From Muscardinus avellanarius (taxonomy: Eukaryota > Chordata > Mammalia > Rodentia > Gliridae), in the NCBI GenBank assembly GCA_963383645.1, contig OY726560.1, forward strand, positions 88,671,093 through 88,735,092: a stretch of 64,000 nucleotides of DNA. The letters are read 5' to 3'. The position numbers were made by a program, and so were the translations under genes. The notes below the pieces were generated by a model. The model was not told the DNA's origin. It ran no database searches and saw only the letters and a program-made list of their open reading frames with translations. Every line of letters starts with the position of its first letter. The first letter of the stretch is position 1. Below are positions 61,756-64,000 of this stretch, in pieces.

Positions 61756-61980
61756 ATTTATTTATTTATTTATTTATTTAGTCGTCCTGGGGATGGAACA
61801 CAGGGGCTTTCTACCTCTGGGCTATACTCCCAGGCCTATTTTATACTTTATTTGGAAACAGGGTCTCATTAAGTTGCTGAGAGCCTCACTAAGTAGCTGA
61901 GGCCGGCTTCGAACCTGTGAGATCCCCCTGTCTCAGCCTCCCAAGCGCGGGGGTTACAAGCGTGCGCCACCATGCCTGGC
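61756..61980 (-). mobile_element. B1-dID SINE, group D
   Basis: Antisense: (TTTA)n tail, 'gtcctggggatggaacac', 'ggctttctacctctgggc', 'gagcctcactaagtagctg', 'cctcccaagcgcgggggtt'. 10-bp TSD 'tcatctttcc' (61746-61755 = 61981-61990). Confidence 0.96.
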
Positions 61981-61990
61981 TCATCTTTCC

Positions 61991-62555
61991 CTTTTGTTAT
62001 TTGATAGTTTTCAGAAAATAGTGTCTCCTTGAAATAATAGCAGACACATTCTCAGTTCTCGTTCTCTCTCGCCCCCCACCCCGCCGGAAACGTTTATTTT
62101 TCTACCTGTCTAGATAGAAAATCCTTACTTTTTGGTCCAAATCCATTTTACTTGTGAAAAGTGTGCAGGTTCAATCTCTCTCGCTCCCATGTTGCCAGGC
62201 CAAGTACCATACAAGAATAGATTTTCAGAAGGAAGTAAATAAAAGTGATTGAAACGAAAGTGTGTTAGCTATGGGAGAACTGTCAAGGGCTGTGTGGAGA
62301 GCTTACCAGTGGCACTATTAGCAAATAAATGATGGGCCTTTTTATTAGCTATTGTTCTCCCAGGACAGACTCTCTGGCCTGCCACAAGGTCTTCCAAATT
62401 CCAACTATGAAAACATTATGTTGTCCAAATTCCATTTTATCAAACCCAGCAGAACTTTGGTAGATATTTATCTCTTGATATTTATGTTTTCTGGGGGCTT
62501 GGCAAGATCACGTGTGTTATGGAGACGTGAAGAAAGCATAATTCCATTTCATTTA
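61991..62555. other. No gene recognised
   Basis: Unique sequence up to the gap. A C-rich 'gccccccaccccgccgg' patch is at about 62071-62088. Confidence 0.3.
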
Positions 62556-62755
62556 NNNNNNNNNNNNNNNNNNNNNNNNNNNNNNNNNNNNNNNNNNNNN
62601 NNNNNNNNNNNNNNNNNNNNNNNNNNNNNNNNNNNNNNNNNNNNNNNNNNNNNNNNNNNNNNNNNNNNNNNNNNNNNNNNNNNNNNNNNNNNNNNNNNNN
62701 NNNNNNNNNNNNNNNNNNNNNNNNNNNNNNNNNNNNNNNNNNNNNNNNNNNNNNN
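62556..62755. other. Assembly gap (200 N)
   Basis: Exactly 200 unknown bases, probably a placeholder of arbitrary length. The sequence right of it starts inside an antisense SINE tail, so the gap likely hides the SINE 3' end and a microsatellite. Frames crossing it are meaningless. Confidence 0.99.
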
Positions 62756-62938
62756 TGACATTCTGCCCCTGAGCTATACCTCCAGTCCTTATTTTATTTT
62801 ATTTTTTTGTTTTGGAACAGGGTCTCATTAGGTTGTTGAGAGTCTCACTACTTTGCTGAGGCTGTGCTTGAACCTGCAATCTTCCTGTCTAGACTCCCAA
62901 TTCCTGGGGTTATAGGCATGTGCCACCCTGCTTGGCTC
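62756..62938 (-). mobile_element. B1-dID SINE cut by the gap
   Basis: Antisense: 'tgacattctgcccctgagct', 'ggaacagggtctcattagg', 'catgtgccaccctgcttgg'. The end of the dID tail lies in the gap. Confidence 0.93.
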
Positions 62939-62983
62939 CATAACCAAACTCATGGATTTATGTTGGTAAAAGTACTGTGATTT

Positions 62984-63025
62984 TTTAAAAATATTTTTAT
63001 TGGTGCATTGTAATCTCACATCACC
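62984..63025 (-). mobile_element. Minimal L1 3'-end fragment
   Basis: 'tttttattggtgcattgtaatc' type terminus only, about 30 bp of L1. Extremely 5'-truncated or an old remnant. Confidence 0.6.
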
Positions 63026-63576
63026 ACTTTCCTTCAGTCCTTAGAAAGTTAAAAGGGGAGCCAGCGTGGCTCAATCCTAGTGAAATAAACAGGCATTTTA
63101 TGGCTGCGTCCTACCCTTGACCTGTTTTCAAAAATTTTATTTGACTAATAAATAGGCTATCATTGTTTTAAAAATAGCAGTCTAATTCTCTGTTTTTTTT
63201 TTTTATCATTTCAAAGAAGTTCTCTTTTTTCTTTTCAATGTGTTCAGATGGGTAAAACCATTCATGGGTAAGGAGACACCTAGATTAGATCTCTCAGTTA
63301 TGAAGAAAGGATATATTAGATGGTGTATGCACAAGCCAATTGCCCTGATGAGCAAGAATCAGACTTAAACTTCATGTGGAATAACATATGCCATATCGCT
63401 GGGAGAAAGATAAGTATTGTTTTCTTCAGCCAGCACATGGCGTGACACAAAGGATTTGTGAGAGGGGCCAACACTCTGCGGTCACCAGCTGTGTACTAGA
63501 GTTGAAGTGTGTAAGTGGGTGACAGGTGGTGGAAGCCAGCTTTCTTACTCTTAAGAGTTAGAATTAAGAAATAGAT
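63026..63576. other. No feature recognised
   Basis: Unique DNA. Confidence 0.3.
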
Positions 63577-63768
63577 AAGAGTAATCCCAGCATTCGGGAA
63601 GCAGAGACGGGAGGATCCTGCTTCATGGACAGCCTCAGCTACTACTTAGGCCCTTTGCAACTCAGTGAGACCCTGTTTCAACCATAAAAAATACTAAAAA
63701 TAGGGCTGGGGGTGTAGCTCAGAGGTAGAATGTCCCTGGGTTCCATCCCCAGTACCGCAAAAAAAAAA
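63577..63768 (+). mobile_element. B1-dID SINE, group B, head-truncated
   Basis: Begins 'gagtaatcccagcattcggg' without 'ggtgtggtggcgcac'. 'catggacagcctcagctac', tail 'gggggtgtagctcagaggtag' with 'gggttccatccccagtacc'. Confidence 0.94.
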
Positions 63769-63769
63769 G

Positions 63770-63835
63770 AAAGAAGGAAAGAAAGGAAGGAAGGAAGGAA
63801 GGAAGGAAGGAAGGAAGAAAGGAAGGAAGAGGAAG
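63770..63835 (+). repeat. (GGAA)n microsatellite
   Basis: About 12 GGAA units with GAAA variants, growing from the SINE A-tail. Confidence 0.97.
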
Positions 63836-63949
63836 GGGCTAGACTAACCAAAGTGGTAATAGATTAGTTGTAGATATAAATTCCTATTTAGCTTAATGTA
63901 GAGATAGTTCTCAAGAAATATTTTAGGCATATGTATATACAAAGTTTAA

Positions 63950-63950
<1 letters not shown>

Positions 63951-63996
<46 letters not shown>
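63951..63996 (+). repeat. (GC)n(AC)n tract
   Basis: About 5 GC units then about 18 AC units at the window end. No SINE is attached on the left; the right side is outside the window. Confidence 0.96.
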
Positions 63997-63997
<1 letters not shown>

Positions 63998-64000
63998 TTC

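Noticed and set aside
62352..62831. 159-codon frame across the N run
   Set aside because: Made mostly of unknown bases; meaningless.

Overview
The window looks like nuclear DNA from a rodent of the squirrel family (Sciuridae, e.g. marmot, ground squirrel or tree squirrel). The main evidence is about 65 copies of a composite SINE. Its head is 7SL/B1-like ('ggcgtggtggcgcac...cttgggaggctgag'). Its tail is a shortened tRNA-Ala/ID-like unit ('gtgtagctcagaggtagaatg...gggttcaatccccagtacc'). This B1-dID (MEN-type) arrangement is typical of squirrels. Species, chromosome and nearest gene cannot be named from the sequence. I find no convincing host protein-coding gene; the window reads as intergenic or deep intronic DNA. 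Nearly all the small open frames are SINE, microsatellite or old LINE sequence read in frame.

SINE groups named by me and used below: A, ordinary B1-dID. B, with 'agcatttgggagg', 'cggacagcctcagcta' and 'ggttccatccccagacc'. C, with 'ccccgcgcttgggaggcgg', a shortened middle 'ggcttaagagacc' and an altered tail 'gtgtagcccggaggtagaagggcttccagg'. D, a longer relative that shares the C head and part of the C tail. C copies are CpG-rich and several have perfect 16-19 bp target-site duplications (TSDs), so they look young.

Layout. 1-3.4 kb: SINEs and an L2 remnant. 3.4-5.9 kb: a 5'-truncated antisense L1 with a probable 3' transduction. 6-9.3 kb: old hAT-type DNA transposons (MER20-like and another). 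9.7-10.0 kb: a small L1 tail. 11-17 kb: SINEs and microsatellites. 17.7-20.5 kb: the most interesting locus, an L1-derived unit with a complete 5' end, an intact ORF1, no ORF2 (an antisense piece of old L1 ORF2 lies in its place) and an L1 3' end, all inside one TSD. 20.5-36 kb: SINEs, MIRs, an L1M 3' end and long pyrimidine tracts. 36.8-38.5 kb: an L1 inverted by twin priming. 38.6-49.9 kb: a dense SINE region. 49.9-50.4 kb: a solo class II-like LTR with a 6-bp TSD. 51-56.5 kb: L2, MER20-like, Tigger-like and old L1 remnants cut by SINEs. 56.5-64 kb: groups C and D, MIR and L2, a 200-N gap and terminal microsatellites.

How the parts relate: the B1-dID SINEs have no protein of their own and depend on L1 enzymes. 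The only intact retrotransposon reading frame here is the ORF1 at 18528-19445. Everything else is broken LINE sequence, non-coding SINE, or tandem repeats, most of which start exactly at SINE tails.
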